Part shown: piece after piece, positions 45,558 to 56,949 of the stretch
Layout: the number at the start of each line of letters is the position of its first letter
Numbering within the stretch: the stretch's first letter is position 1
NCBI GenBank assembly: GCA_024704765.1
Contig: JAKMXF010000332.1
Location: 1,219,897 to 1,283,896 of the forward strand
From: Oopsacas minuta
Lineage: Eukaryota > Porifera > Hexactinellida > Lyssacinosida > Leucopsacidae
Length of the DNA stretch: 64,000 bases
Direction: 5' to 3'
Made by a program: the position numbers and the translations under genes
Notes under the pieces: model-generated
Told to the model about the DNA's origin: nothing
The model's database searches: none
The model's input: only the letters and a program-made list of their open reading frames with translations

Positions 45558-47366
45558 TTAAGGCATAGCCTTACGCTCTTTAGGTGTGTGGTAAGCTCTG
45601 AAATTCCATTGCTGAAATAAACTAGTGCTATCACAAGGATACAGAGCCAAACTATCCTTATCTTTAGATTCTAGACAATTTCCTGAAATAGAATGAATCA
45701 GTTGTTGCGTGCTCTTCTCATAAACCCATCTTTGATTCCCCCCCATTGCGTGACAGCTATAAAGTGTGACCTTTCCTCCTGATTTATGGTCAGACACGTC
45801 GAGACAGTAATCGGAATCGAATTGCAGCTCATCTAGATCAGTTAGACTAATATCTTGATTCATTGAGTGGTCTATGCAGGTATACATACCAACTTCCCCA
45901 TGCTCACCACGTCCCATTGTGTCAATACAATTTCCAGTACCTAAATTCCGTATAGGACCTGTTGCGGCCACATTCTCTCCAGGTAGAGTCAGTTCGGGTA
46001 CAACATTTTCCATGTACCACTTGAAAGACTTACAATTGAGCTTCTTCTTCAATTCAAGTCGAGCTGAAATGTCTCCATAATCCCTCCCCTTTGCCCAGGG
46101 GCGTTTATCATAATAAATATGTTTATACTCGTCGTCGACCCAAACTTCAATCAAACGCATTGTGTTTTTCGTTAGAGTCTTATCAGCGCCTTCAGGAAAA
46201 GTCCAAATAGTGTTACCGCCTCCTCTGAAAATATGACCAACCTTAGAACAAGGGACTATCTCAAGAGATCCACCGCACATCCATAACCTGAAAGATATCT
46301 CGACATTCTCAGCACCCCAGATCATCATATCCTCGTCATATGCTCCCAACTCAAAGAAATACCTCCTATCAATGCCAAACAGACCTCCTGCCATAGTTGG
46401 AGAGCGGATTGGGTCTCCTTCAGTCTTCCTCCGCTCGTTCTCGTAACCTGGGATCTTCTTCCATTTGAAAGCGAAGGACCAGTCGATCGATCCGCGACTA
46501 GATAGAGCGCCTGGTTTAGAGGTATGCTCTAAAGATTCCCAATCTATCGTGGTAATGTCTGGTGTTACTGCGACTTTACGATCAGTTTGGATACGGTCCA
46601 AAAGGGGTTCTAACCAGCCTTCATAACACTCACAGTGAGAATCTAATATTATCAGAACTTCGCCAGTAGCAGCACGGGCACCAGTCAGCCTAGCACGAAT
46701 CAATCCAGATCGAGAGGCGTGACGTAACAATTTAACTTTAGAAAGTGGGCGAATTAGGTCCTCTAGTTTTCCTTTGAGATCCTCTCTTTCGCTGAAGTCA
46801 TCTACAAGTATGATTTCATGAAGCAACTCAGCGGGAGAGCGTAACAAGACAGTAGTTATGGTACGCATGAGAGCAGATAAAACCTCATTGTGGAATATTA
46901 TCACAACGGAAGTGTTGGGTAAATCGTTCGCGTATTCTTGTGTGAAACATGACTTATCTCTTAACTCAGGTACTGGACGGTCCCAGGGGATTTGGTCACT
47001 TAAAAATGCATTGAATCCGTTTTTCCGTTTTCCTTCTTCTTCCCTTTTCTTCTCATCCTCATTCTTGGGATGATATCTCTTCAAATCGAAATTGTAAACC
47101 TGGTCGTTAGGCCTTGGTTTGCGGCCCATCTGCTGCTTGGGTTCCTCTACAATACCTCTATCTATATTGGGAGGAGGATGTATAAATGGAATATCATTGT
47201 AATGCCTTTGGAAGTAGTAAAGAGCGGAATTTATTGTGCTTCGCGTACTTGTGTTGAGTAACAGACCAAATGTGATTACCACTGACAGGCAGCAAGAAAT
47301 AATTACTATTAGGAGAAACAGGCGTATGAAGGGGCGGGGAATACGTGGAAGAGCGTATTTTTTCAT
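45558..47366 (-). CDS. GALNT: Polypeptide N-acetylgalactosaminyltransferase (GT27)
   Basis: Golgi type II membrane enzyme that moves GalNAc from UDP-GalNAc to Ser/Thr, starting mucin-type O-glycosylation. 602 residues, full family length, no intron. There is a short cytosolic tail and a membrane anchor at 13-37, then a stem to about 135. The GT-A domain is 150-400, with IIFHNE (156-161), ILVDDFS (186-192), the metal-binding Asp-Ser-His at 242-244, and the GalNAc-T box WGAENVEISFRLWMCGG (350-366) with PCSKVGH (372-378). A ricin-type lectin domain (470-590) follows, with QRW and QQW repeats and paired cysteines. The start ATG is followed directly by the basic-hydrophobic anchor. Which GALNT orthologue it is cannot be told from here. 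No flanking gene is functionally related. Confidence 0.97.
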   Translation of the reverse strand: MKKYALPRIPRPFIRLFLLIVIISCCLSVVITFGLLLNTSTRSTINSALYYFQRHYNDIPFIHPPPNIDRGIVEEPKQQMGRKPRPNDQVYNFDLKRYHPKNEDEKKREEEGKRKNGFNAFLSDQIPWDRPVPELRDKSCFTQEYANDLPNTSVVIIFHNEVLSALMRTITTVLLRSPAELLHEIILVDDFSEREDLKGKLEDLIRPLSKVKLLRHASRSGLIRARLTGARAATGEVLIILDSHCECYEGWLEPLLDRIQTDRKVAVTPDITTIDWESLEHTSKPGALSSRGSIDWSFAFKWKKIPGYENERRKTEGDPIRSPTMAGGLFGIDRRYFFELGAYDEDMMIWGAENVEISFRLWMCGGSLEIVPCSKVGHIFRGGGNTIWTFPEGADKTLTKNTMRLIEVWVDDEYKHIYYDKRPWAKGRDYGDISARLELKKKLNCKSFKWYMENVVPELTLPGENVAATGPIRNLGTGNCIDTMGRGEHGEVGMYTCIDHSMNQDISLTDLDELQFDSDYCLDVSDHKSGGKVTLYSCHAMGGNQRWVYEKSTQQLIHSISGNCLESKDKDSLALYPCDSTSLFQQWNFRAYHTPKERKAMP

Positions 47367-47399
47367 TGTAGACTTGGTATAGCTAGAATATAAATATGA

Positions 47400-48710
47400 G
47401 GGTTGGGTACATTAATTAATTCATTAATTAGGTTATTTGATTAACTAGGTAAATATATACATTGATGCCAAACTCCAGTCTCGATTATTTGTGAGAAATC
47501 CGTGAGACACCGTGTAAAAGCCGTGAGCCCGGCAGGGGCGGTCCTAGGATTTGTATAGCCCGAGGCAAAATCTTATTATATAATGGGCAGTGGTGGTCTG
47601 AGGATCTGGAAAACCGGAGGTATAAAAAGTACATTGCGGATTTGCTTCCCGTACTCTGCGGATAACTCAGCGCATTCAAATATAATTCGGTGTTCATTAT
47701 CATATAAAGCAAGAAACTTGATTTTAGTTTAGGATAATCTAGTTGTGTGTATATTTTTCACAGTTTTGTTATTACTGTTTTTTCATCCTAATGGAAGAAG
47801 TCTACGTTAGCAACAGATCTTGATAATAGAATTTCCGACTCTTTTGAGACATCACTTACCATTCTTATATAAATTCCAAGTATAATATCGGTTTCAACAA
47901 ACAAATTCATTGTGGTAGGATATATTTAGACATGTGGTTGAATTCTTAATGGTATACAAGCAGATAAGTGTAATGGGCCTTGCATTATCGTATTCGAGAT
48001 ATCCTATTCTACAATTATTGAGCTTAACTACGCAAACAGAAACAATGAAATAGGTAATGGCGAATTACATGGCTCTTGTAGCTTGTCAAGAAGATGCTGA
48101 AGATTGTTATTATGAATAGAACTTGGGTAAGAGAATTATACTGATACTCTTCATGTCTTGTTGCCAACATGGTACGTAGCTTTTATAGTTCTTATCAAGG
48201 AAAAATCTCATCTCAACTCAAGAAAGATGAAAAACCTCAAATCACCGGCTATGCCGACTTAAATTTTACCAAAATTAATTTTAGTGGATTATTGATACTA
48301 TATTATGCTACTAAAAATAACCATTTTAGCAAAGAAAATAACATTGAATTTTACTAATCTTGCAGACGTTTAAAAATGTCAAAATCGAAATCTACGTCCC
48401 TGTTTACTCCTATATATTCTATTTGTGTCTTTTACAATTAATTGCTTTTGTTTAGTACGTAATAATGTATCATGTGCATTTAATAATTAATATCTTGTTT
48501 TGACTTCTGTTAACTCAATTAGAATGCCAAAAATTACTCAAGGCAACGCTAAGGAGTATCTCCTTTCAGCAGTACAGACATTTGCCTAACTAACTGGTGA
48601 ACAAGTAGAAATGATATTGAATTGGAAAGGTAATTTGGTAGTGAAAGGGAAAGAACCATTCAAGAAATATGTCAATCAGCACCGGAGGGCCTTGAACAGT
48701 GTCAATAAAG
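47400..48710. other. Upstream region of GALNT with TE ends and a broken ORF
   Basis: CAGGGGCGGTCCTAGGATT at 47530 and CAGTGGTGGTCTGAGGATC at 47586 look like two hAT termini in the same orientation. Around 48524-48712 a frame reads MPKITQGNAKEYLLSAVQTFA, a stop, then LTGEQVEMILNWKGNLVVKGKE. It looks coding but is unrecognised, and the next MITE cuts it off. Confidence 0.4.
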
Positions 48711-48711
48711 A

Positions 48712-48863
48712 CAGCGGTTCCTAACTTTTTTCACCCGTGGACCCCTATACCAATTTTAACAGATTCTGTGGACCCCTCCCATAGACTCCAATAGATCCCA
48801 TGGATCCCCTGCTGTAGTCTGTGGACCACCAAGGAGACCATGGATCCCAGGTTGGGAACCCTG
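48712..48863. repeat. hAT-type MITE
   Basis: CAGCGGTTCCTAACTTTTTTC on the left and GGTTGGGAACCCTG on the right are inverted. GTGGACCCCT and TGGATCCC words repeat inside. No clear 8-bp duplication is seen. Confidence 0.7.
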
Positions 48864-49231
48864 CCTTAAGATATCCAGCAATTATGAAATTTAGTGGCAG
48901 ATTAGTATTACACATAAAATTGTTCAGATTAGAAAAAAGTTGTTTAGTAGGATTCGGAGACTAAAACGCTAAATTGAAATATCTTTAAAGTTCGGACAGA
49001 ACAAAAGGCCTATCCAAATTGTATAAAACATCAGGATGATTCTTTCAGTTCATGGTTCATGATTAACGTATTGAAATGAATTTCATTTATCATCAAGTTT
49101 ACTTAGGATAGTTATGTAAGAATTTTATTATTAATTAGAGTCCAAAGGCACAAAAACAGGAAGTAGAAATAAATTTCAAGGGGGAGAAAAGTAGAAATAA
49201 AAAGTGAAGTTATCAGGGAGAAAATAGAAAT

Positions 49232-49518
49232 TAAAACTCAAAATTACAGTACTGGGCTGACAGCCAAATTAAACCTAATTACCCAATTGTACCTCACAGC
49301 TGAAACAAATTCGCACCCATTCTTAGTGTTCTTGGGAGGCATTTAATAATTGTACAAATTGTACACTCCAAATGCCTCCAAAGAACACTGAGTTTTGGTG
49401 CGAATTTGTTCCAGCTGTGAGGTAGAGTTGGGTAATCTGGAGTTAATTTGTCTGGCTGTGAGGTACCGAGGGTGATTAGGTTTAATTTGGCTGTCAGCCC
49501 AGTACTGTAATTTTAGGT
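49232..49518. repeat. Palindromic MITE
   Basis: AAATTACAGTACTGGGCTGACAGCC on the left is inverted as GGCTGTCAGCCCAGTACTGTAATTT on the right. The arms continue through ATTTGGCTG and CCTCACAGCTG with little decay. Centre near 49365. Confidence 0.8.
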
Positions 49519-49791
49519 TTAATTATTTATGTAAGTATCCTATTTCCCCATAATTGCCATTGCCACACTGTGAAACCGATGGAAAATTACAATCTGAGCG
49601 AGAAAATTTTGTTAGAAAAAACTTTAAGATAAAACCGATTAAGAAAATCTGTGGTATCGGCTGTAATTGATTATATTACTATAACGATAGCAAATCTCGA
49701 GATCGTGAGTTAAATTGAAAAGCGATTGAGCTCAAGGGGTATAGTTGATTCATTTTTCATGAAAAATTCATGTATTATTAGGTATAGACAA

Positions 49792-50418
49792 TTACTTAAT
49801 TATTTCCTTAACTTTTGCTACTTTTCTATATTCTGTGTTTCCTGTTTTAGGACATTGCATCTCCTCCCAGTTATATGGCATGAGTGGAACTCCAGTTCCT
49901 CCTTTGGCGAATATTACCCCTAATTCATTTTCTGCAGTTGTTAACACGTAATGGAGAGCCTCGCCCAATGAGATAACTCGAGCACGGATAATATCACCTG
50001 GTCGATAGCATTTGTCGATTTCAACCTGATCTTTCTGAAAGGCTCGGATATCCTCTTTTCGGACAATTCCACGGAATGTGTGCTTTAGATATGTGTTATC
50101 AACTGCGATTATTGACACCTTACAAGAGCGAGGGTTGATACTAATCACCCGTGCATTAACTAAGGAGCCGCTTTGGGGGATACATTTCTTTTCTAGCTCA
50201 TGCATTTCAATATGGATATGTGGGAGTTGCACTTCATCTGCCTCAGATAAAACAATAGGAGGTTCAGTTCTTATGAAGCCACTAAGAGAAGCGAATATGC
50301 TGTTGCCGCTAATATAGGTTCCAGGGCCAGGGTTATAGTCAGTGAGAGAGGCTACCTTGTTACCAGGGATTGCAACAGAATTAGTTGAGGGGTTGTCCGA
50401 GTTGTCTTTAGCAGTCAT
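49792..50418 (-). CDS. EXOSC1: Exosome complex component CSL4
   Basis: S1-domain cap protein of the RNA exosome, which helps guide RNA into the 3'-5' decay channel in nucleus and cytoplasm. 208 residues, slightly longer than the usual 195, no intron. The N-terminal domain carries the PGPGTY loop (30-35) and IFASLSGFI (41-49). The S1 RNA-binding fold spans about 82-165, with ARVISIN, TFRGIVRKEDIRA (114-126), VEIDKCYRPGDIIRARVISLG (132-152) and LTTAENELGVIFA (159-171). The C-terminal zinc-ribbon-like end reads MQCPKTGNTEYRKVAKV (187-203). An acidic insert of about 15 residues lies at 55-75. The start was chosen at the first ATG. A TE relic lies upstream. Confidence 0.97.
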   Translation of the reverse strand: MTAKDNSDNPSTNSVAIPGNKVASLTDYNPGPGTYISGNSIFASLSGFIRTEPPIVLSEADEVQLPHIHIEMHELEKKCIPQSGSLVNARVISINPRSCKVSIIAVDNTYLKHTFRGIVRKEDIRAFQKDQVEIDKCYRPGDIIRARVISLGEALHYVLTTAENELGVIFAKGGTGVPLMPYNWEEMQCPKTGNTEYRKVAKVKEIIK

Positions 50419-50579
50419 AAGTGTTTATCTTTGAGTTTATGAAATAATATAAATTAGGGTGATCCGAGAACTACTTTACTTAAGTTATTTTAGAATTCGC
50501 AACAACGACAATTCGAACCTGATTTGATTGGTCAATATAAAACTGAGAATGACTATTTTAATGTTAATCAATTAGCTAA

Positions 50580-52512
50580 AATTTAGACAATTGCAGTCTC
50601 CTTGGATTGATTCCCCAAACTCATCAATCACTTCATTGATGTCTACATCAATATCTCTATGCAGGTCAAGAAGAGAAAGTCCAGTCAATCGTTCTGTGGT
50701 CATTGAAGAACGGAGGGCAGTTTTTATTCTTTTTAGCCCACTAATTGACCTCTCTGCCGTTGCAACTTCTGACGAGTAGTGTGCACATTATGCTGGCCAA
50801 TGCTCTTTATATTGGGGAACATTGCATTGGCAAATTGGAGGCTAACAGTTGGTGTAGTGGGTAGGTTAATCCGCCCATGTTCATCTAGTTGAGAGTGAAA
50901 TTCACTCTGAACACATCCAAGAGATGGAAGATCCTGTTGGTACATGTCAACAAGGTCACTAATTTTAATAATAATTTCATCCATTGTTATAGTTACTAGG
51001 ATAGAAGGGACCTAGAACAAGCCTATCAGTGCAGTTCTTTGGTGACTGGTGAAACGCGAATTAATTTCTGACAATAAGTGGTCAATCAATGGGATTGATA
51101 TACTACGCCGGTAATAAGTAGTTGGAGTGTCAGCGTAGGAACATTATTGCAGTGAATTGACGTCCACAAATTCGAAGTAAGGATGGTACTATACAAACAC
51201 TTTTGCTTATCTCCTCCACAATAAGAAACCGCCTGCTGTGATATGAATCAATATTTTTTCTAACTTCTTGCCAAGCTAACTTCATGTTGTTTATTTCTGA
51301 TTCAGCTTCAACGATTTATTTAGCCTCTGCTTGTAGACTGGAGGTCAAGTTTTCTATGTATTTAAGGCTGTAATTTGTTAATACTATGCACAAATAAATC
51401 TGTACTGCAAATTGCTAGTTGTAGAGTACTGGCATCGGTATTTGCATCTGATGACTACAGGGTAGGAACATCACTACAAACATTATCGAAACAGGTTACT
51501 ACGGAAGCGTGGAGAGACTGAAAATTTCTCATGCATTAATACGTTGTACCCAGCGTGTACGACAAAGTTCCTTTAGTTTTGTGACTGTTGACTCAGGTTG
51601 TGTTTCATGAATAGCAATCTCAAGAAATCTTTGCCGTTTGGGATGGGAATGAAAGTAGACCAATACTCTATCCACTGCCCCCATCATATTATGAAGACTG
51701 GTGACTTATAGAGACTTCATCACAGCGAGATTAAGAGAGTGAGAGGCACAGTGAGATAAAGTCCAAGAGGGTATTTCATATTAATAAGAGCTGCTGTTCC
51801 TTTTATTGATCCCGCCATGTTACCAGCTCCATCGTACGCCTGACCTCTTAGTCTCTTAATATCCAATCCATAATCATTCAAACAGCCCAATATCTTATCC
51901 AAAGCCAACTACCAGTGATCCCAGTATCACATTCTAAGAAATTCATCAGGTCCTCCAAACTAACAGATTCTCAGGATCTACATACCTCAGTACTAGGCTC
52001 AACTGCTCTTTATTAGATATGTCAGTGACCTCATCTGAAATCACGGTAAACCATTGGGCTTTCTTAATTTTCTTAAGAATCTTGTTTCTTAGTTGGTTAG
52101 CAATGATATTAATCAATTGATTCCTGATATTAGAAAATGTGTAAGTTGCATTTTTTTAGCTGCTGTGGAAAAATGATTACCAATGACTGAATCTCCTGCT
52201 TCGACTCTGAGTTGTAAAAAATCCCTGAAGTTTCGATAATTTTCAGTGTTATCGTTCTCGAGATCAGTAGAATTGTCACGATATCCAAGAAGTGGAATAT
52301 TTTGACGACCCACAAAATTGTTATGTTCACAATTGACACAAGTTTCTGACGATTTGAAGCAATTCTCTCAAACGTTGGGCAAGGATTCCAGGGAGACTAC
52401 CACGGTATCCACATGTAGAAAAGAGAACACATGGATTACAGAATCCTTTCTTGCTTATTATACGCCAACCACGGATACATCTGCAACCAACGGAACTGAA
52501 ATCTACGTCCAT
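50580..52512 (-). pseudogene. hAT transposase relic, TTF/ZMYM1 type
   Basis: On the minus strand in order: the TTF-type zinc region WRIISKKGFCNPCVLFSTCG (52.45 kb), GRQNIPLLGYRDN (52.3 kb), RVEAGDSVIGNHF, the core piece GLDIKRLRGQAYDGAGNMAGSIKG (51.85 kb), SLQFANAMFPNI (50.83 kb) and, one frame over, the dimerisation region VATAERSISGLKRIKTALRSSM with ERLTGLSLL (50.76-50.65 kb), ending GDCNCLN. There are many breaks between. A likely 5' terminus is at 53054 (complement CAGTGGCGTATCCAGGGGGG). No matching 3' end was found. Confidence 0.88.
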
Positions 52513-52559
52513 TGTTATTCTTTTGAATATATAATCAGAAGGTGGACAGAATCGAATAA

Positions 52560-53054
52560 CAAGTAGCTCATATTTGTCAGAATACGGTATTGTGTCCGAA
52601 ATACCGATATAGATTGTTACATCATTGCATTCAGATAAGAGAATGTGTGGTCACTAAACTAAAGGTTGGAACGTACTTTCATCAGTGGTGTGGTAACTAT
52701 GGGAGGTGAGGTATTATGTACTTGTGTAGAGTTGGATTCGAAGTTTCTGAAGAGGGTAAGACACATGCTGCATTCTTAATTTCGATTACTGAATCTTTGT
52801 ATGAAAAACTTGATTTTGAGATCCATCTACATGGTTTGTGAAATATAGGACAAAGAATATTTATTTATAATAAGAAGAATTGGTCAGACTATAAATGCAT
52901 TCCTCTCCATCAATGTTGTACATTGGATATTTGATTGTTGAAACCAAAGAATTCTAGATTTTTAAATAACAATCTCTCACTAAATCATGACAAATTACTA
53001 TCATTGAAATTTAAGGGGGTGCTCGAGCACCCACTGCGCCCCCCTGGATACGCC
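52560..53054. repeat. 5' region and terminus of the TTF hAT element
   Basis: The sequence between the relic and 53054 holds no clear exon. It ends with GAGCACCCACTGCGCCCCCC and CTGGATACGCCACTG. This is a hAT-style end with an additional GGTGCTCGAGCACC palindrome next to it. Confidence 0.5.
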
Positions 53055-53334
53055 ACTGTGGTAGGCACCTTTCGATGTGGATCCAACTCACCCGAACGCA
53101 AAACATGGATTAAAAGTCGCCATATCCAATCATGGACCTAGCCCTACACACTACAAGAGACAGCCCCCAACTCAACATAGGACCGCAGATATGACACGGA
53201 TACACATACATTTATACCCGTGACACAATAATACCGCCAGCCAGTGCTACTTCATCCCCAATCATATCATCCCTCGCGGAAGATATACAAAAACAAATAT
53301 TAAATCAGCGCTTTTAGAGCATCAAAAATTCAAC

Positions 53335-53377
53335 TGACCCCTCAGACGCCTTAGAGTATAAGGCGTCTGAGGGGTCA
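53335..53377. repeat. Perfect 19-bp hairpin
   Basis: TGACCCCTCAGACGCCTTA (53335-53353), loop GAGTA, then its exact complement to 53377. Outside this, AATTCA pairs with TGAATT across a 2-base bulge. No other feature explains it. It lies just upstream of a hAT relic. Confidence 0.85.
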
Positions 53378-53429
53378 TGAATTTACGCGATATTTCCCAG
53401 AAATTAGGAAATCAGACTTTAATTTAGTT

Positions 53430-53802
53430 CGAAACCCTTTTGTGCAAAAAGTGGAAGATTGTATAACAGATGATCAGGATGATGGCCAAGAAGAATTTAT
53501 AAATTTAATTAATGACTCGGGAGCAAAGGCCATATTTTCAACGATGAGTGTTCCACAGTTTTGGTGTTCCATGTTACACACCTATCCATTGATATCACAA
53601 ATCGCAATTAAGGCACTACTACCATTCCTTCTACCTACTTAAGTGAAACGGTTTCTCCAGTCTACTAACAATTAAAACGAAGAATCGCAATGGATTGGAT
53701 GTTGAATATGATTTAAGAGGCTGTCTTTCTAAACCGAGCCAAGAATTTCTCAACTTGATGAGAAAAAAACAGTTTCAACCTTCACATTATGCATATAAAT
53801 GA
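53430..53802 (+). pseudogene. hAT C-terminus relic, ZBED5/FAM200 type
   Basis: EFINLINDSGAKAIFSTMSVPQFW (53.5 kb), YPLISQIAIKALLPFLLPT (53.6 kb), then, after a break, IKTKNRNGLDVEYDLRGCLSKPSQEF (53.66-53.74 kb) and LMRKKQFQPSH. This is the dimerisation end of ZBED5/FAM200-like hAT proteins. The N-terminal part of a similar protein is at 25.4-26.1 kb. Confidence 0.85.
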
Positions 53803-54194
53803 AAATTTCATTCATAATTATGTATGTATGATTATATGTCGTATTAAATATAAGCTCTAATATAAAATTTCGTATCCTTATTCTGGGGGCTCGTGAGTAT
53901 TTCCACATCTATAAGAGGGGGCGTAAGGTGCAAAAGGTTGAAAACCCCTGCCTTAGACCAATTGCTGCGACGATACCCACCATTTATCGTGCGTAGGACC
54001 ATGGGCGTAGAATTCTCTAAAAATCTCAAAATCAGGTGGAGATATATATTTGTCTCTCGTTAGTATGAACACGGATATTTCCTAACCTCGGATGAGTACA
54101 AATTTTTGATCCCTGCACAAGCTCCACCCAAAAATCCACTCAAAGAAAGCTCACAATGACAATCACTAACATCTGCTACTCCCTACTAAATCCG

Positions 54195-54299
54195 ATAGAG
54201 AACCATTCGAGTTCAAACCCACCCTGAAGTATACTTATAGCAGAGCGAGACATACTAAATTTCAAACTCAGACCGATTGAGCTAACCGACTACCACCTT
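54195..54299 (-). repeat. Possible tRNA-derived SINE head
   Basis: The minus strand reads GTTAGCTCAATCGGTCTGAG (A-box-like TAGCTCAATCGG), followed about 50 bases later by GGGTTTGAACTCG (B-box-like). The distance is too long for a plain tRNA and no cloverleaf forms. A SINE head or decayed tRNA-like copy is the best guess. Confidence 0.35.
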
Positions 54300-55450
54300 A
54301 TCCCTAACTTCCCTCTGGTCCCCTAAAATGACAGCTCTGCTACCAACCCCGAAATCAATACGAAACCTTAACTTCATCGATTATCCGACATATAGGTGGA
54401 ACATTGCTACTCCTACGAGATACTCATATCCTGTGACCTGCTGGTAACAGTGATCCCCTGTACATCACCTAGGATGCTGTACATTCTTCATAATGGGAAA
54501 GATGTTAACAGAGAACTTAACAGCTTGCACATGCTTATTGGAATCGCAAACTCTCAATCCGTCCCCCTCCGATACTCACACAGACATAACATAATAGAAC
54601 AGCAACTGAGGATATCTATGAAATGACAGGTCCTAACTCGATATCTCAGCTTGATAACTCAGCTCGAAATCAACACCATTCAATAGTGGAGATCCCAAGG
54701 AAATCGAATGAGGAAAGTCGGAATAAGTTACGAAAAATCAACAAGGAATACTAATCCACGACGAAACAACACTTGAACAGTTCTACAATAAACAAAACCG
54801 AAACTCACACACCGACTGCACATAGGACCCTATACAAATTAACAAACTAACTAACAAAACAACAAACATGACAAACAAAGATACAAACCACAAACAAGCA
54901 TACGCACGCCTAAACAGTAAACAACAAAGCGAAACATAAACCCCTACCAAACTAATTGACACAAAACAGCTCCCTAAAACGCGCGGTAAAACGAAAATCC
55001 CCATGAACGAAACTGTAGGAATTAATGGAAATAAAAATCCGATCCCCTTTTGTAGCGATTAAAATCCCCCATGATTCCAGACCCTCCAATAGAATCCCAT
55101 CTATAGCTATACAAATAAATATCCCACCATTCTACCATAATAGAAATTGACTATTCCCAGTTCGAAATGACGTAATCTGTTAGGGTAAAAGGGCAATATG
55201 TTGTTAAAAATCCCCCATTTTTAAAGCTCTGATAAACGATCACTAGTGCATCTGTTTTCGAAAAATTTGTCTGGTCTGACAGAATTTCGGCCCGAACAAA
55301 TTTAACCAAAAAACACATTTACTCTATACACTGGATCGTTAATAGAGAATTCGAGATAAAGTGCTAAGATAATACATGTGCATAATTAAAATGAATCTAA
55401 GTTCAAATATAATGTCTTGAGAAATATATAATATCAAGATCTCAAATCAC
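54300..55450. other. A/C-skewed unassigned region
   Basis: 54740-55020 is dominated by A and C on the plus strand (AAACAAACTAACTAACAAAA-like), with little G or T. The region before it (54100-54740) is richer in C than the surroundings and looks like old coding sequence, but no family can be recognised. 55050-55450 shows nothing. Confidence 0.4.
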
Positions 55451-55465
55451 ATAAATTTAAAACAT

Positions 55466-56164
55466 ACGAGCCTTTGGCTCGTCGCTTCGCGATGAACTCG
55501 GCGCATTGCGCCTCGAGGTATTCAACGGACAAATAAACAGACAAACAACTGTTGAGATTTAATAATACTGATGTTGTTTACAATATTCAGACTCAGCATA
55601 CTCGAGTATACCAGTATAGTCGTTGAAAGTATGATTCTACCTCAATTTTCAAAATTGTTTACTTTATGCACCTAAAAGTAAACAAATATTGACAATATGT
55701 TGTTTACAATTCCATATTCGGACTCAACATACTCGAATATCCCAGGATAGTCGTTGAAAGTATGATTCTATCTCAATTTTGAAATTTGTTTACTTTATAT
55801 TCATAAAAACAACAATAAATTTATATATAAGAAACTTGAAAATGCGAAATTCGTATTCAGCGTACTTACCCCTGGTCAGCCGTTTAGAGCAAGCCTGTAC
55901 CTATATTTTGAGATTTGGATAATTTGTTTACTTTATATTCATTAAAACAACAATAAATTTAATATGATTAATCCAAAAGTGTGAAGATCGTATTCAGCAT
56001 GTTCGATATATTTAGTCAAGTTTTATTGAATTCTATTTACTGCCTTGATAAACACGATAAATACATAGTTATACAACAATTTCAAAATTGCATACCGTAA
56101 ATCCTTTCCTTGACAACGGACAAACAAACAGACAAACAACAATTGTGATTTAATAATATAGATT
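55466..56164 (-). mobile_element. Helentron/HINE-like element, inverted copy
   Basis: On the minus strand it starts TCTATATTATTAAATCACA at 56164 and has the GTCT microsatellite and CAAGGAAAGGATTTACGG. It contains tandem units with AAAGTAAACAAATTTC and ACGACTATCCTGGG, and ends with the same three mini-hairpins (CGAGGCGCAATGCGCC, TCGCGAAGCGA, CGAGCCAAAGGCTCG) at 55468-55520. It is the same structure as 10405-11105. Confidence 0.6.
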
Positions 56165-56448
56165 GTCGCGTGGGGGCGCTGCATTAGTTCGAATTTAAAT
56201 TCCACCCAAAACATGCACATCTCGAGTGGCGCCATGTCGACAACGGCCACTAATAGCTCCTAAACAATAAGTTGTATCATGAAGCTGTAAAAAGGAAAAT
56301 ATTGAAGATGAAGGGATTGTCATGAAAAACACCTGTGGAGCACAAAAGGCATTTTGGAGACATGGGCAATTCTAACTGGTTGCATAAATTTTGTCTGTGA
56401 ATAAGTCTCCTAGTCTAGCCTATTCGTATAATATAGAATAATCTATAT

Positions 56449-56875
56449 TATTAAATCTCAATTGTTGTTATCTGTCTGTTTGTCCGTTGTCAAGGAAAGG
56501 ATTTACGGTATGCAATTTTGAAATTGTTGTATAACTATGTATTTATCGTGTTTATCAAGGAAGTAAATAGAATTCAATAAAACTTGACTAAATATATCGA
56601 ACATACTGAATCCGATTTTCACACTTTTGGATTAATCATATGTAAATATATTGTAGTTTTATGAATATAAAGTAAACAAATTATCCAAATCTCAAAATAT
56701 AAGTACAGGCTTGCTCTAAACGACTACCCAGGGGTAACTAAGTCCATTGAATCCGTTTTCGCATTTTCAAAATTCTCATATGTAAATTTATTGTTGTTTT
56801 ATGAACATAGTAGAGTAAACAAATAGTTGAAATCTCGATTATACTGAGTGTTCGCAAGCGAAGCGCGCTTATATT
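56449..56875 (+). mobile_element. Helentron-like element, shorter variant
   Basis: It starts CTATATTATTAAATCTCAATTG with the GTCTGTTTGTCC tract and CAAGGAAAGGATTTACGGTA. It continues with AAAGTAAACAAATT units and ends GCAAGCGAAGCGCGCTTAT, a different 3' hairpin from the other copies. It faces the inverted copy at 55466-56164 across 285 bp. Confidence 0.55.
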
Positions 56876-56949
56876 AATTGAATGATAAAATAAATTTAGA
56901 TTTTTAGCTAGAACTATTCCATTAGGGTTCTAAAACATTCCTGCTTAAT

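Noticed and set aside
45874-47261. Plus-strand frames inside GALNT
   Set aside because: Antisense shadows of a clearly conserved minus-strand enzyme.
54195-54299. Functional tRNA gene
   Set aside because: The A-box to B-box distance is too long, and no acceptor stem or anticodon arm can be drawn.
54783-55004. Hydrophobic 73-residue minus-strand ORF
   Set aside because: A direct result of the A/C skew (complement rich in T and G codons). No homology or start context.
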